The translations under genes and the position numbers were made by a program. The notes beneath the pieces were generated by a model. The model was not told where the DNA came from, did not search any database, and worked only from the letters and a program-made list of their open reading frames with translations. This document shows positions 1 to 8,114 of a stretch of DNA of 10,868 nucleotides, piece by piece. The DNA is from an uncultured Eubacteriales bacterium (GTDB taxonomy: Bacteria > Bacillota > Clostridia > UBA1381 > UBA9506). Location of the stretch: NCBI GenBank assembly GCA_902478395.1, contig CABSKZ010000071.1, forward strand, positions 1 to 10,868. The letters are read 5' to 3'. Position 1 is the stretch's first letter. The number at the start of each line of letters is the position of its first letter.

Positions 1-1024
1 CAACAAAACCTGAGGTAAGCGCACCCATCACGGCACGTTTCTGCTTTTCCTCCAGATTAAGGCCGGTCTCCTGCTCCAGCTGGCTGATTTCCCGTTCCAG
101 CTTGTCCTTACCATCCGCACTGAATCGCCCTGCCAGGGAACGGATTTCATAGGCAAGATTTTTTTCCGCGTTATAAAAAATAGGAAGAAACATACATTCC
201 GTTTCTCCATCGTGTTCACTGAATAATTCATGTTCAATCAGTAGGTTCACAAGTGCGTTTTCCACCTCTAAATCGCTGACGCCTAGCATCTTCATCGTCA
301 AGCTGACCAGAACAGGACGCGGCAGATAGGTGTGTCCACCGGAGAGCGCGTAAAAAGACAGGGTGTATTTGATGCCGGATTTCACCCTGTTTTCATCATT
401 TTGCCGTATGCCCATACTGCGCGCCACGCCGTCTGCAGTTTTAAAGCTGATGCCCTCAATTCTTTCACACAGCACATACGGATTCTTTTTAATCTCCTCT
501 ACGGCTCTGTCGCCCAAGCAGTCATACACCTTCACAGCAAAGTTTGGCGTGATGTTATACTTCTGCAAAAACATGATAAGCTGTTCCTTGTCATAAATCG
601 CAAGATACGACTGCTGCATTTCATGTGCCTTTTTCAGGCTGATGCCTTTGATTTCCGCCAGTCGCTCCGGCATGTCGACAATCACGCGCAGGCTGTCGGA
701 ACCGAAGCGGTCTACAATTTTCTCCGCTGTGGATTTTCCGATGCCCCGCACCACGCCGGAGGCAAGATAGGCTAAAATCGCATCCTTCGTCGTTGGCTCC
801 ACGCGCTCAAAATATTCCACCTTCAACTGCTCGCCGTAGCTCTGATGCGTAATCCACCGGCCGCTGACCATCAGAAGCTCACCGGGCTTAATGTATGGGA
901 TGTAGCCGACACAGGTAATCAGCCCGATTTCATTCGCATCGAAGTCGAATACCGCATACCCGTTTTCTTCATTTGAAAAAATGATCTCGTCCACCCGGCC
1001 TTCATACGCCGCCTGCTCTCCCAT
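1..1024 (-). CDS. recD2: RecD2-type DNA helicase (RecD/TraA family), N-terminal part, cut by window edge
   Basis: An open frame of 341 codons runs from an ATG at 1024 off the left edge with no stop. It begins MGEQAAYEGRVDEIIFSNEE and continues ENGYAVFDFD, the typical opening of RecD2 helicases (the 5'-3' superfamily 1B enzymes that work without RecBC). Residues of about 1-85 look like the N-terminal beta-rich domain. About 95-220 hold helix-hairpin-helix repeats, with ASGVVRGIGKSTAEKIVDRFG and KGISLKKAHEM visible, followed by the helical region ending LNLEEKQKRAVMGALTSGFV. That last stretch normally sits just before the Walker A ATP site, so the motor domains lie outside the window. Family members are usually 700-850 residues. 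An SD-like AAAGGGCGGTG lies about 5 bases before the ATG. The gene follows miaA after a 173-base spacer, so it may have its own promoter. In the family the role is DNA repair or replication-fork processing; the exact function here is inferred. Confidence 0.88.
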   Translation of the reverse strand, partial: MGEQAAYEGRVDEIIFSNEENGYAVFDFDANEIGLITCVGYIPYIKPGELLMVSGRWITHQSYGEQLKVEYFERVEPTTKDAILAYLASGVVRGIGKSTAEKIVDRFGSDSLRVIVDMPERLAEIKGISLKKAHEMQQSYLAIYDKEQLIMFLQKYNITPNFAVKVYDCLGDRAVEEIKKNPYVLCERIEGISFKTADGVARSMGIRQNDENRVKSGIKYTLSFYALSGGHTYLPRPVLVSLTMKMLGVSDLEVENALVNLLIEHELFSEHDGETECMFLPIFYNAEKNLAYEIRSLAGRFSADGKDKLEREISQLEQETGLNLEEKQKRAVMGALTSGFV

Positions 1025-1126
1025 ACAATCACCGCCCTTTCTACACACTTTTTGATATAACAAGACACCCGACCACCACCGCCGGGCCTCTAATTGCACA
1101 GTACTTTATTTTCATGAAACCATTTT

Positions 1127-1152
1127 GCATATTTTCCTTAACGATAATATGC
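1127..1152. repeat. AT-rich inverted repeat upstream of recD2
   Basis: GCATATT at 1127-1133 is matched by its exact reverse complement AATATGC at 1146-1152, with a 12-base centre. It sits in the miaA-recD2 spacer and overlaps the -10 candidate of the possible recD2 promoter. There is no T-run after it on either strand, so it does not look like a factor-independent terminator. A repressor site or a weak RNA hairpin are both possible. Seven-base matches can arise by chance in AT-rich DNA. Confidence 0.3.
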
Positions 1153-1172
1153 TAAACAGATTGAGCTATCTA
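1144..1172 (-). promoter_or_regulatory. Possible promoter for recD2 (weak match)
   Basis: Read on the minus strand, TAGATA (1172-1167) and TATTAT (1149-1144) are separated by 17 bases, matching the sigma-A consensus at 4 of 6 and 5 of 6 positions. The predicted start of transcription lies about 110 bases before the recD2 ATG. The -10 box lies inside the right half of the inverted repeat at 1127-1152. The -35 match is poor and the region is AT-rich, so this is only a candidate. The rest of the spacer has a GC-rich stretch at 1068-1086 with a 4-5 base-pair stem at best. Confidence 0.22.
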
Positions 1173-1197
1173 TTTCATGCATAAACTTTTCACTATT

Positions 1198-2145
1198 TCA
1201 TTGAGATATCTTGTCTTTCATTCCCAACCGTTCTTTCACATACCGCGCTGCCTTTTCCTCAAGCGCACTATTCGTACAGTCAAACCACTCGTACCGCTTA
1301 TCGCGCCGGAACCAAGTCAGCTGCCGTTTCGCGTAATTGCGGCTGTTTTTCTTCACCAGTTCCAGGCACTCTTTCTCGCCGCACGACCCATCCAGATAGG
1401 CAAACACTTCCTTATAACCGATGCCCTGCATGGATTGCATGTCCGCCGTCAGACCCGCGCTGCGCAGTCTACGCACCTCGTCAATCAGACCTGCCTCCGC
1501 CATCTGGTCTACCCTGCGGTTGATTCTACCGTACAAAATCTCGCGTTCGGCGGCCAGAGCCAGCATAACCGGCTCGTATGGGGACGGCTCCGCTTTCGAA
1601 TGGGCATTTTGCTCCGTCATAGTGACGCCCGTCGTTTTAAAAATTTCAATGGCGCGCACCACGCGCTTGCGGTTATTTGGGTGAATCATCCGCGCCGCCT
1701 CAGGGTCAATTGCAGCCAGCATGGCATGCAGGGTTTCGTCTCCTTGCTCCTGTGCCAGAGCGAACAATTCTTTCCGTAGGGCAAAGTCAGTTTTTCCCTC
1801 TGTAAATTGGACATTATCAATCAGGGATGAAATATAAAGCCCCGTTCCTCCAGCTATAATCGGCAACCTGCCTCTTGCGGCGATATCCGAAATATACGCT
1901 TTCGCACGTGTGACATACTCCGCGACAGAAAACGGCTTGTCCGGCTCCACCTCGTCTATCAGCCAGTGCTTCACGCCCTCTGTTTCCTCTGGCGTCGGTT
2001 TCGCGCTGCCAATGTCCATTCCTTTGTAAATCTGCATGGAATCAGCCGAGACGACCTCTCCTCCGAAACACTTTGCCAACGAAACTGCAAGTTTTGTTTT
2101 TCCCGTCGCGGTCGGTCCTGCGACCACGATAATATTCTGTTTCAT
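1198..2145 (-). CDS. miaA: tRNA dimethylallyltransferase MiaA
   Basis: This cytosolic enzyme transfers the dimethylallyl group of DMAPP to N6 of adenosine 37 in tRNAs reading UNN codons, the first step toward ms2i6A. The 315-residue length is normal. The P-loop GPTATGKT is at residues 10-17, followed by the family blocks DSMQIYKGMDIGSAKPT, AGGTGLYISSLI, GIGYKE and the C-terminal RNYAKRQLTWFRRDKRYEWFD. The ATG (2145-2143) comes directly after the TAG stop of mutL with no intervening base, and its SD-like AAAAGGA lies inside the last mutL codons, so translation is probably coupled to mutL. mutL-miaA is a common bacterial pairing. Its substrate DMAPP comes from the pathway begun by Dxr, encoded in the same run. 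hfq, often found after miaA, is not present; the next gene is recD2. No clear terminator follows the stop. Confidence 0.97.
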   Translation of the reverse strand: MKQNIIVVAGPTATGKTKLAVSLAKCFGGEVVSADSMQIYKGMDIGSAKPTPEETEGVKHWLIDEVEPDKPFSVAEYVTRAKAYISDIAARGRLPIIAGGTGLYISSLIDNVQFTEGKTDFALRKELFALAQEQGDETLHAMLAAIDPEAARMIHPNNRKRVVRAIEIFKTTGVTMTEQNAHSKAEPSPYEPVMLALAAEREILYGRINRRVDQMAEAGLIDEVRRLRSAGLTADMQSMQGIGYKEVFAYLDGSCGEKECLELVKKNSRNYAKRQLTWFRRDKRYEWFDCTNSALEEKAARYVKERLGMKDKISQ

Positions 2146-4053
2146 CTATACAATCCTTTTAAACTGTTTCTCAATAAATTCCTTTGTAAACGCGATAGTA
2201 ATCGGCCTCCCGTGCGGGCAAGTATTGATGCCCTCCAGAGAAAACACCGCATCCAGAAGCGTCTTCATTTCCGGCCCATGCAGGGTATGGTTCGCTTTAA
2301 TCGCGCCGCGGCACGAAATCCGGTACAGCATTTTGCTGACGATGTCGTCCCCCACGTTTTTGCGTTTGTCCGCAAACATACCGATAATCTCCACCAACAG
2401 GCTTTTCAGTTCGTCCTCCGGTAAATCCTCCGGGGTATTGCGGATAATGACGGAATCCTCTCCGAACTCCTCCACAAAAAAACCAAGCCGGTTCATTTGC
2501 TCCTCGTTTTCTCTATAAGCCGCCATTTCCGCCCCGGTCAGCTTCACTACTGTTGGAAACAATAACGCCTGCGATGCGATCTGCCTGTTCTGGTATTGCC
2601 GGAGCAGCTCTTCATACCGCAGCCGTTCATGTGCGGCATGCTGGTCGACCATCAGCATTTTTCCGTCCTTTTCCACGATGATATACGTCTGAAACACCTG
2701 GCCGCAGATGCGGTATTCCGGCGTTTCTGCCAGATTTATCTCAAATGGCTTGTCCCGTTTATCACTGCACTCTTCAGGAAGTGAGTCTTTCTGTATTTCC
2801 GGATTAGGAACGCTCTCTGCTGCCGCTGGTCCAGCCTGTTCCGGCAATACGGTACCATTCTCCCCCGTCTTCACTTGCGGCGGGACAAGCTGTGTCACTT
2901 TGAATTGCTCTGCTGGAGCGGGAGGCTCGTCCTCCTGTTTTTTCCACAGCGGACGCATCGGCTCTTCCCGCATAGTCGTATTGTACGGAACTTTTTGCAC
3001 CACCGTCTTTTCGGCCAACTCCGGAACGCGCGTGGGCTGTTTCTCCTCAACCTCCGGGATGTCCGTTCTTCTGTACAGCGCGTTTTTCACTGCCCAATAA
3101 ACGCAGTGGTATACATCCTTCTCATTGGCAAACTTTGCTTCCAGCTTCGTCGGATGGACATTAATATCCACCGATGCAGGATTCAATTCTATATGTAACA
3201 CACAAGCGGGAAACTTTCCAACCATCAGTTCATTTTTATAGGCTTCCTCCACTGCCCGGCTAATCAGAGGGCTTTTGATGTACCGCCCATTGATAAAGAA
3301 ATTTTGCATATTGCGGTTTGGTCGGGAAATTTCAGCCTTGCCACATAAACCATGCACGCGGATATGCAAATCGGAAAAGTCCACTTCAACCATAGCCTTC
3401 TGCACATCGCGCCCATAGACGGAGAACACGCAGTTTGACAGGATGTTGTCTCCTGCGGTGAACAGCATTTCCTTTCCGTTGTTAATAAATTTAAACGAAA
3501 TATGCGGATGGGACAGTGCCAAACGGTTTATCATGTCCGCTATGTAGCCAGCCTCCGTATAATCCTTCTTTAAAAACTTCATCCGTGCGGGCGTGGAATA
3601 GAACAGGTCGCGCACGATGATGGTCGTCCCATCTGGGCAGCCGGCCTCGCCGCACTCTACAATCGTGTCATCCCGGCTCACCAAATGCGTTCCAAGCTCT
3701 TCCTCTGCGGCCTTCGTGTAGATTTCCATCTTGGATACGGCGGATATGCTCGCAAGCGCCTCTCCTCGGAAGCCCAAGGTCCGGATAGCTTCCAGATCCA
3801 CCGCATCGGATATTTTACTCGTTGCATGGCGCAAAAGAGATAGCTTCGCATCCTCCATCGTCATACCGCAGCCGTTATCTGTCACGCGGAGATACGCAAT
3901 ACCGCCGCCCTTGATTTCCACCGTAATATGGGTAGAACCCGCGTCGATAGCATTCTCCAGCAGTTCCTTCGCCACAGAGGCAGGGCGCTCCACAACCTCG
4001 CCGGCCGCTATCATACCCGCAACCGTTTTATCCAGCAGTTTAATTTTTCCCAT
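2146..4053 (-). CDS. mutL: DNA mismatch repair protein MutL (endonuclease type)
   Basis: MutL couples mismatch recognition by MutS to strand removal. The 635-residue protein has an N-terminal GHKL ATPase domain (about 1-330): AAGEVVERP at 16-24, ELLENAIDAG with the expected catalytic E30 and N34, DNGCGM at 59-64, GFRGEAL at 94-100. A variable linker rich in Pro, Glu and Lys spans about 335-440. The C-terminal domain carries DQHA-x2-E-x4-E at 470-481, the metal-binding nicking motif found in species without MutH, then SCRGAIKA at 580-587 and CPHGRP at 612-617, which complete the metal site. QALLFP at 495-500 lies where B. subtilis MutL has its sliding-clamp-binding motif, so clamp binding is likely. 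A GGAGG ends 5 bases before the ATG. The gene follows rseP by 14 bases and abuts miaA. mutS, its usual upstream neighbour in Firmicutes, is not adjacent. Confidence 0.98.
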   Translation of the reverse strand: MGKIKLLDKTVAGMIAAGEVVERPASVAKELLENAIDAGSTHITVEIKGGGIAYLRVTDNGCGMTMEDAKLSLLRHATSKISDAVDLEAIRTLGFRGEALASISAVSKMEIYTKAAEEELGTHLVSRDDTIVECGEAGCPDGTTIIVRDLFYSTPARMKFLKKDYTEAGYIADMINRLALSHPHISFKFINNGKEMLFTAGDNILSNCVFSVYGRDVQKAMVEVDFSDLHIRVHGLCGKAEISRPNRNMQNFFINGRYIKSPLISRAVEEAYKNELMVGKFPACVLHIELNPASVDINVHPTKLEAKFANEKDVYHCVYWAVKNALYRRTDIPEVEEKQPTRVPELAEKTVVQKVPYNTTMREEPMRPLWKKQEDEPPAPAEQFKVTQLVPPQVKTGENGTVLPEQAGPAAAESVPNPEIQKDSLPEECSDKRDKPFEINLAETPEYRICGQVFQTYIIVEKDGKMLMVDQHAAHERLRYEELLRQYQNRQIASQALLFPTVVKLTGAEMAAYRENEEQMNRLGFFVEEFGEDSVIIRNTPEDLPEDELKSLLVEIIGMFADKRKNVGDDIVSKMLYRISCRGAIKANHTLHGPEMKTLLDAVFSLEGINTCPHGRPITIAFTKEFIEKQFKRIV

Positions 4054-4067
4054 TTTTCCCTCCGCTT

Positions 4068-5102
4068 CTAATGCCAGAGCTTCATGACATCCATAAACGC
4101 AATGAAGATGGACAGCAAAATCAGTGCCGCAAAGCCTATCATATGCACCATGCCTTCTTTTTCCGGCGGCAGCGGCTTTCTCCGGACGATTTCGACCAGC
4201 ACGAACAAAATTCTGCCGCCGTCCAGCGCAGGGATAGGCAACAGGTTGAAGATTCCCAGGTTAATCGTCAGCAGCACAGCCAGGTTCAAAAGCTGCAGCA
4301 GCCCTACCCCGCCGGGTTTCACAGCCTCTTGCACCGCCGAACCGATTTCAGAAACGATCCCAATCGGACCGGAAAGCTGTGTAATTTTCACCTCACCCGT
4401 AATTAAATCAAACAGGGATTCAATGATGAGCTTGGAATAAAAGAAAGTTCCATAATATGCGTTTTTTACGGTTAATCCAAAACTGTTGTCTGCCGCCGAG
4501 CCGCTGAACCCATAAACATACTTGCCGCCCGACTCCCGCGGACGAATTGGTATGTCGAGCTCTTCTCCGTCCCGTCTGACTGTGAAATTGGTTTCTTTAC
4601 CGTTTTTCCCGGCTGTCTCCCACATAATATCATCATAAAGATGGGTTCTTGCCCCATCAATTTTTCGAATTTCATCCCCTGTGCGGAGCCCCGCCTCATA
4701 TGCGGCAGAACCGTTTTCGACGTTTCCTACAACGGTTGTCGCAACCTGCGGCTGGCCGCCTATCATCAAGCATAGCAGAACAAAACCGAGCAGGATGTTC
4801 ATAAACGCGCCCGCTACCAAAACCAGCAACCTCGCCCATGCCGGCTTGTTATTCAGCGCATGCGGGTCGTCAGAATCTGTGTCTTCTCCCTCCATCGCAC
4901 AAAAGCCGCCGATGGGGAACGCGCGGATGCTGTAGAGGGTTTCCCCCTTCTGAAATTTCACCAGCTTCGGCCCCATGCCAAGTGCAAACTCCAGCACGCG
5001 GATGCCCGTCGCCTTCGCCATGATAAAATGGCCCAGCTCATGGATAAAAATGAGCAGGGCAAAAATAAGGATTGCTGCTATAATTGTCAGAAAGATTGTC
5101 AT
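4068..5102 (-). CDS. rseP: RseP/RasP-type site-2 membrane zinc protease
   Basis: An intramembrane metalloprotease of the M50B family; relatives cleave anti-sigma factors and remnant signal peptides in the membrane. From the chosen start it has 344 residues. The first membrane helix carries the zinc motif HELGH at 21-25. The conserved block FPIGGFCAMEGED follows, then a second helix (about 90-115) and a PDZ domain (about 118-195, opening VVGNVENGSAAYEAGLRTGD). NLLPIPALDGG at 286-296 contributes the third zinc ligand (Asp294), and a final helix ends the protein. The frame opens 17 codons earlier at a TTG (5153), but those residues are Arg/Glu-rich, and a GGAGG at 5118-5114 lies 11 bases before the ATG at 5102, so I choose the ATG. 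The gene follows dxr by 95 bases and precedes mutL by 14. The substrate in this organism cannot be told from the window. Confidence 0.96.
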   Translation of the reverse strand: MTIFLTIIAAILIFALLIFIHELGHFIMAKATGIRVLEFALGMGPKLVKFQKGETLYSIRAFPIGGFCAMEGEDTDSDDPHALNNKPAWARLLVLVAGAFMNILLGFVLLCLMIGGQPQVATTVVGNVENGSAAYEAGLRTGDEIRKIDGARTHLYDDIMWETAGKNGKETNFTVRRDGEELDIPIRPRESGGKYVYGFSGSAADNSFGLTVKNAYYGTFFYSKLIIESLFDLITGEVKITQLSGPIGIVSEIGSAVQEAVKPGGVGLLQLLNLAVLLTINLGIFNLLPIPALDGGRILFVLVEIVRRKPLPPEKEGMVHMIGFAALILLSIFIAFMDVMKLWH

Positions 5103-5113
5103 AACCTGTTTTT

Positions 5114-5137
5114 CCTCCGCGGCGGGGCCGTCCCGCC
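5114..5137 (-). promoter_or_regulatory. GC hairpin touching the rseP ribosome binding site
   Basis: On the minus strand a perfect six-base-pair all-GC stem, GGCGGG (5137-5132) with CCCGCC (5126-5121), closes a five-base loop ACGGC. It ends two bases before the GGAGG SD (5118-5114) of rseP. No U-run follows, so it is not an intrinsic terminator. Such a structure could modulate ribosome access, protect an mRNA 5' end after processing, or be incidental in a GC-rich spacer. Confidence 0.4.
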
Positions 5138-5197
5138 TCTGTCTCCACGGCAACGAAGAGCGGCCCAGCCATAAGGCGTTCCGCCCGGCGTCTCCCG

Positions 5198-6367
5198 TTA
5201 ATTTCTGTTTCCTATTCTATGCAGATTCGCGAGAACATATTCTCTCGCCCAGCAGTCCGCCTCCAAAATGTCGGCAATAACTGGATTCTGTTTTACATGG
5301 TGTGCTTCCATCGCGCCCTCCACCAGCTCCGCAATATCAAGAAAATGTATCTGATCCCGCAAAAACAATTCGACAGCCGCCTCGTTTGCACCATTTAGCA
5401 CAGCGGGCATAGTTCCGCCCACTCCGCCCGCCCGGTACGCAAGCGCCAAACAACGGAAGGTCTCCAAATCCGGCTCGTCGAAGGTCAGGCTCCCGCAGGA
5501 GAGCAAATCCAGCTCATTTCCATACATCTCCACGCGCTGCGGATACGTCAGCGCGTATTGAATCGGCAGCCGCATATCCGGCGCGCCGAGCTGCGCCAAC
5601 ACAGCGTTGTCCACAAATTCTACCATCGAATGGACAATGCTCTGCCGGTGCACAAGTACCGATACCTGGTCAAATGACAGACCAAACAGGTGCGCGGCCT
5701 CCATTACCTCCAGCCCTTTGTTCATCATTGTGGCGCAGTCCACAGTGATTTTTGCGCCCATTTCCCAGTTTGGATGACACAGCGCCTGCGACTTTGTAAC
5801 ACCGGAAAGCTCCGATCGGGTCTTACCGAAAAACGGGCCGCCGGAAGCAGTCAGAATAATCCGTTTTACCTCCTGTTCCCGGCTTTGAATTCCCTGCAAG
5901 CACTGGAAAACAGCACTGTGCTCGCTATCTACAGGCACGATTTGCACTTGGTTCTCTCTGGCCAATTCCATAACCAAACCGCCGGCTGTCACCAGCGTTT
6001 CCTTGTTTGCAAGCCCAATCCGCTTTCCAGCACGAATCGCTGCCAATGTCGGCTCCAGCCCCGCAATCCCAACAATTCCGGTAATAACCGTATCGCTCTT
6101 TGGCATAGCCGCCGCTTCTGCCATACCGTGTACGCCGGCGATTACCCGGGTATCGGTATCCGCAATTTTCACTTTTAGCTCCTGCGCTTTCTGGGCATCT
6201 GCCACACAGACTGTGTGTGGCCTATATTTACGTATCTGTTCTTCCAACAGTCCAATACTGGTATTCGTCGTCAGGCATTCCACCGCAACGTCCTTCATAG
6301 CGTCGGCCACAGCAAGTGTCTGCACACCGATAGACCCTGTAGAACCCAGAACTGTAATATATCTCAT
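5198..6367 (-). CDS. dxr: 1-deoxy-D-xylulose 5-phosphate reductoisomerase (MEP pathway)
   Basis: This cytosolic enzyme converts DXP to 2-C-methyl-D-erythritol 4-phosphate using NADPH and a divalent metal, the committed step of the MEP isoprenoid pathway. The 389-residue length is typical. The nucleotide-binding loop GSTGSIG is at 8-14; GLANKETLVTAGG at 118-130; the metal-binding PVDSEH block supplies D147 and E149, with E220 in NKGLE as the third ligand; the substrate and flap region HPNWEMG begins at H198. These match E. coli D150, E152, E231 and H209 in order. The C-terminal helical domain is complete. A GAGG lies about 10 bases before the ATG. The spacers are 83 bases to cdsA and 95 bases to rseP, rather long for an operon. 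Being next to uppS places an early and a late step of polyprenyl carrier synthesis in one transcript. Confidence 0.98.
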   Translation of the reverse strand: MRYITVLGSTGSIGVQTLAVADAMKDVAVECLTTNTSIGLLEEQIRKYRPHTVCVADAQKAQELKVKIADTDTRVIAGVHGMAEAAAMPKSDTVITGIVGIAGLEPTLAAIRAGKRIGLANKETLVTAGGLVMELARENQVQIVPVDSEHSAVFQCLQGIQSREQEVKRIILTASGGPFFGKTRSELSGVTKSQALCHPNWEMGAKITVDCATMMNKGLEVMEAAHLFGLSFDQVSVLVHRQSIVHSMVEFVDNAVLAQLGAPDMRLPIQYALTYPQRVEMYGNELDLLSCGSLTFDEPDLETFRCLALAYRAGGVGGTMPAVLNGANEAAVELFLRDQIHFLDIAELVEGAMEAHHVKQNPVIADILEADCWAREYVLANLHRIGNRN

Positions 6368-6450
6368 AGATAATTTGCCTCACATTTTTCTTTTGATATG
6401 GATGGTGCCGGCTTCATTTCCGCCATCTCCAGCCGCGTTCCGCATGCTTC

Positions 6451-7284
6451 TTAATAAATGACCGGAACGAACAGGAGAAAATAGTACACCACTGGCGCGA
6501 CAAAAATCAGGCTGTCTGCCCGGTCCAAAATCCCGCCGTGCCCCGGAATCAGGTTGCCGAAGTCCTTCGTGTGGCATTCCCGTTTAATGACAGATGCCGC
6601 CAAATCGCCAAATTGGGCAAATACGCCGCACAGCAGCGCAAGGAGCAGCAATCTCGGATAGGATACCGTGTAGCCGCCGACCCAGAACTGAATAACCAGG
6701 CCATAAACCATAAACATCAGAACACAGCCCACAACCGCGCCAATGGAACCCTCCACCGTTTTGTTCGGGCTGACACTTGGAATCAGTTTATGCCTGCCGC
6801 ACAGCTTGCCTGTAAAATACGCAAAGGTGTCTGGCATCCATGCGCCGAGGAGTGGTAGAAAAATCAGTATAACACCATTTTCCATCTGGCGGATAAAGGT
6901 CAGATGGTATAGAAACAGCACCGCATAAATCAGCATGAAAAATGAGGTCCCTACGTCATAAAACTTAATCCTGTCGTTCCAGACAATGGAACAGATTAAA
7001 AGCAACATGAGGTAAGCAACCAGAATAAACGTAAAAATTCCTTTCTGGTAGCCCTGAAAACTGATAAAGGGTGTCAGCATAATCGCGATTGCGGCAATAT
7101 AATCAAGCAGGACAATCTGCCACTTCGTTTCCTGTTTGAATGACATATAAAGCTCATACAAAGCCAGCAGGCAGGCAATGGAAATTGCCAGATTGAACAC
7201 CCATACGGGCGCAAAAATCAAGAGCAGTATAATAATTGAACCCACAACCGCCGACAATACTCTGATGCCAAGCTTAGACCACAT
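6451..7284 (-). CDS. cdsA: Phosphatidate cytidylyltransferase (CDP-diacylglycerol synthase)
   Basis: An integral membrane enzyme that makes CDP-diacylglycerol from CTP and phosphatidic acid, the branch point for phosphatidylglycerol, cardiolipin and related lipids. The 277-residue protein is mostly hydrophobic, with roughly seven to eight membrane segments, starting with a pair at about 8-45. The CTP-transferase signature is complete at about 231-257: SVIKRECHTKDFGNLIPGHG followed by GILDRADS. The upstream block PDTFAYFTGKLCGRHKL (151-167) and SPNKTVEGS (172-180) are also family hallmarks. The ATG at 7284 (encoding MWSKLG) is preceded by GGGGGAA with six bases of spacing. The gene lies 68 bases after uppS and 83 before dxr, its normal place in the Firmicutes order. 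A second frame of about 65 codons overlapping its 3' end and running into the spacer looks like a shadow. Confidence 0.97.
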   Translation of the reverse strand: MWSKLGIRVLSAVVGSIIILLLIFAPVWVFNLAISIACLLALYELYMSFKQETKWQIVLLDYIAAIAIMLTPFISFQGYQKGIFTFILVAYLMLLLICSIVWNDRIKFYDVGTSFFMLIYAVLFLYHLTFIRQMENGVILIFLPLLGAWMPDTFAYFTGKLCGRHKLIPSVSPNKTVEGSIGAVVGCVLMFMVYGLVIQFWVGGYTVSYPRLLLLALLCGVFAQFGDLAASVIKRECHTKDFGNLIPGHGGILDRADSLIFVAPVVYYFLLFVPVIY

Positions 7285-7339
7285 AGGATTCCCCCATATT
7301 CAAGATTCCGTTCCGCCGCGAAGCAATCGAAGCGGAGTG

Positions 7340-7352
7340 CCTGCACCGCAGG
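7340..7352 (-). other. Small hairpin directly after the uppS stop codon
   Basis: On the minus strand CCTGC (7352-7348) pairs with GCAGG (7344-7340) around a three-base loop GGT, beginning at the base right after the uppS TGA. No U-run follows, so termination is unlikely. The rest of the 68-base uppS-cdsA spacer includes a direct repeat of CGAAGC (7319-7324 and 7328-7333). The significance is uncertain. Confidence 0.25.
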
Positions 7353-8114
7353 TCAAACGCCGCCGAACCGCCGGTTCCGGTTTTGATACTCTAAAATTGC
7401 CTTTGTAAAGTCCTTTTTGGTAAAATCGGGCCAGTTGATATTCGAAAACCAAAGCTCGCTGTACGCAGACTGCCAAAGCAGGAAATTCGAAATCCGCAGT
7501 TCCCCGCTGGGCCGGATAATAAGGTCCACATCCGGGATCTGCGTAAACAGCCGGGAGGATATTGCGGCCTCGGTAATGTCCTCCCTATGTATTTCTCCGC
7601 GGCGCACACCATCATACAAGCTTTGCACCGCCTGCACGACCTCCTGCCGGCCTCCATAGTTGATGGCGAGGTACAGCGTCATACCGGTATTATCCTTTGT
7701 ATAGGCTTCTACATTTTCAATCTCCGCGTTGATTTCATCGGATAATGCGCCCCGATCGCCAATGACTTTTATTACCGTATTTTTTCCTGCTAACTGGTCA
7801 ATATCGCGCAGATACTCCAGCAGCAGTTCCATCAGGGCGTCGACCTCTTCCTTCGGGCGTTTCCAGTTTTCCGTAGAGAAGGCATAGGCCGTAATGTAGC
7901 GGATACCCATTTGTTCCGCAAACTCGGTAATCGTCCGCAGGTTCTGTGCGCCAGCGCGGTGGCCCGCACTGCGGGGAAGGCCGCGCCGTTTTGCCCAGCG
8001 GCCGTTCCCGTCCATGATGATACCGACATGCAGAGGCAGATTTTCCGGATCTATCTCCTGCAAGAGTTTTTTTCCTGAGAAACGATGCATCAATCGTTTA
8101 AAAATACCAATCAC
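7353..8114 (-). CDS. uppS: Isoprenyl (undecaprenyl) diphosphate synthase, cis-prenyltransferase
   Basis: A cytosolic, membrane-associated cis-prenyltransferase adding isopentenyl units to farnesyl diphosphate, giving the C55 carrier used for peptidoglycan and other wall polymers. The length of 253 residues is normal. Family motifs are present: HVGIIMDGNGRWAKRRG at about 29-45, with D35 as the expected catalytic Asp and the diphosphate-binding GNGR; SAGH at 49-52; FSTENW at 79-84; then IRPSGELRISNFLLWQ and AYSELWF near the C-terminus. The start is uncertain. The frame opens at GTG (8114) with no well-spaced SD (a GGA sits against the codon). The next candidates, TTG and ATG at codons 8 and 9, also lack one. 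The first 24 residues, basic and amphipathic, precede the conserved core, so either start keeps the enzyme whole. It follows frr by 27 bases. Confidence 0.95.
   Translation of the reverse strand: MIGIFKRLMHRFSGKKLLQEIDPENLPLHVGIIMDGNGRWAKRRGLPRSAGHRAGAQNLRTITEFAEQMGIRYITAYAFSTENWKRPKEEVDALMELLLEYLRDIDQLAGKNTVIKVIGDRGALSDEINAEIENVEAYTKDNTGMTLYLAINYGGRQEVVQAVQSLYDGVRRGEIHREDITEAAISSRLFTQIPDVDLIIRPSGELRISNFLLWQSAYSELWFSNINWPDFTKKDFTKAILEYQNRNRRFGGV

Noticed and set aside
1068..1086. GC-rich stem CCCG/CGGG in the miaA-recD2 spacer as a terminator
   Set aside because: Only 4-5 base pairs around an 11-base loop and no U-run, so it does not qualify.
1177..1779. A 200-codon open frame on the plus strand
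   Set aside because: It lies antisense to miaA, whose frame has all the family motifs; the plus-strand translation has no recognisable domain and no good SD. It is a shadow of the real gene.
5103..5153. Seventeen extra N-terminal codons of rseP from a TTG
   Set aside because: The extension is highly charged and runs through the GC hairpin and SD; the ATG at 5102 begins directly with the first membrane helix, as in the family.
6380..6577. A 65-codon minus-strand frame, and a 21-codon in-frame version (ATG near 6445), covering the cdsA-dxr spacer
   Set aside because: Most of it overlaps the end of cdsA in another frame, the composition is ordinary, and no well-spaced SD precedes the ATG. The stop falling inside the dxr SD is suggestive but not enough.
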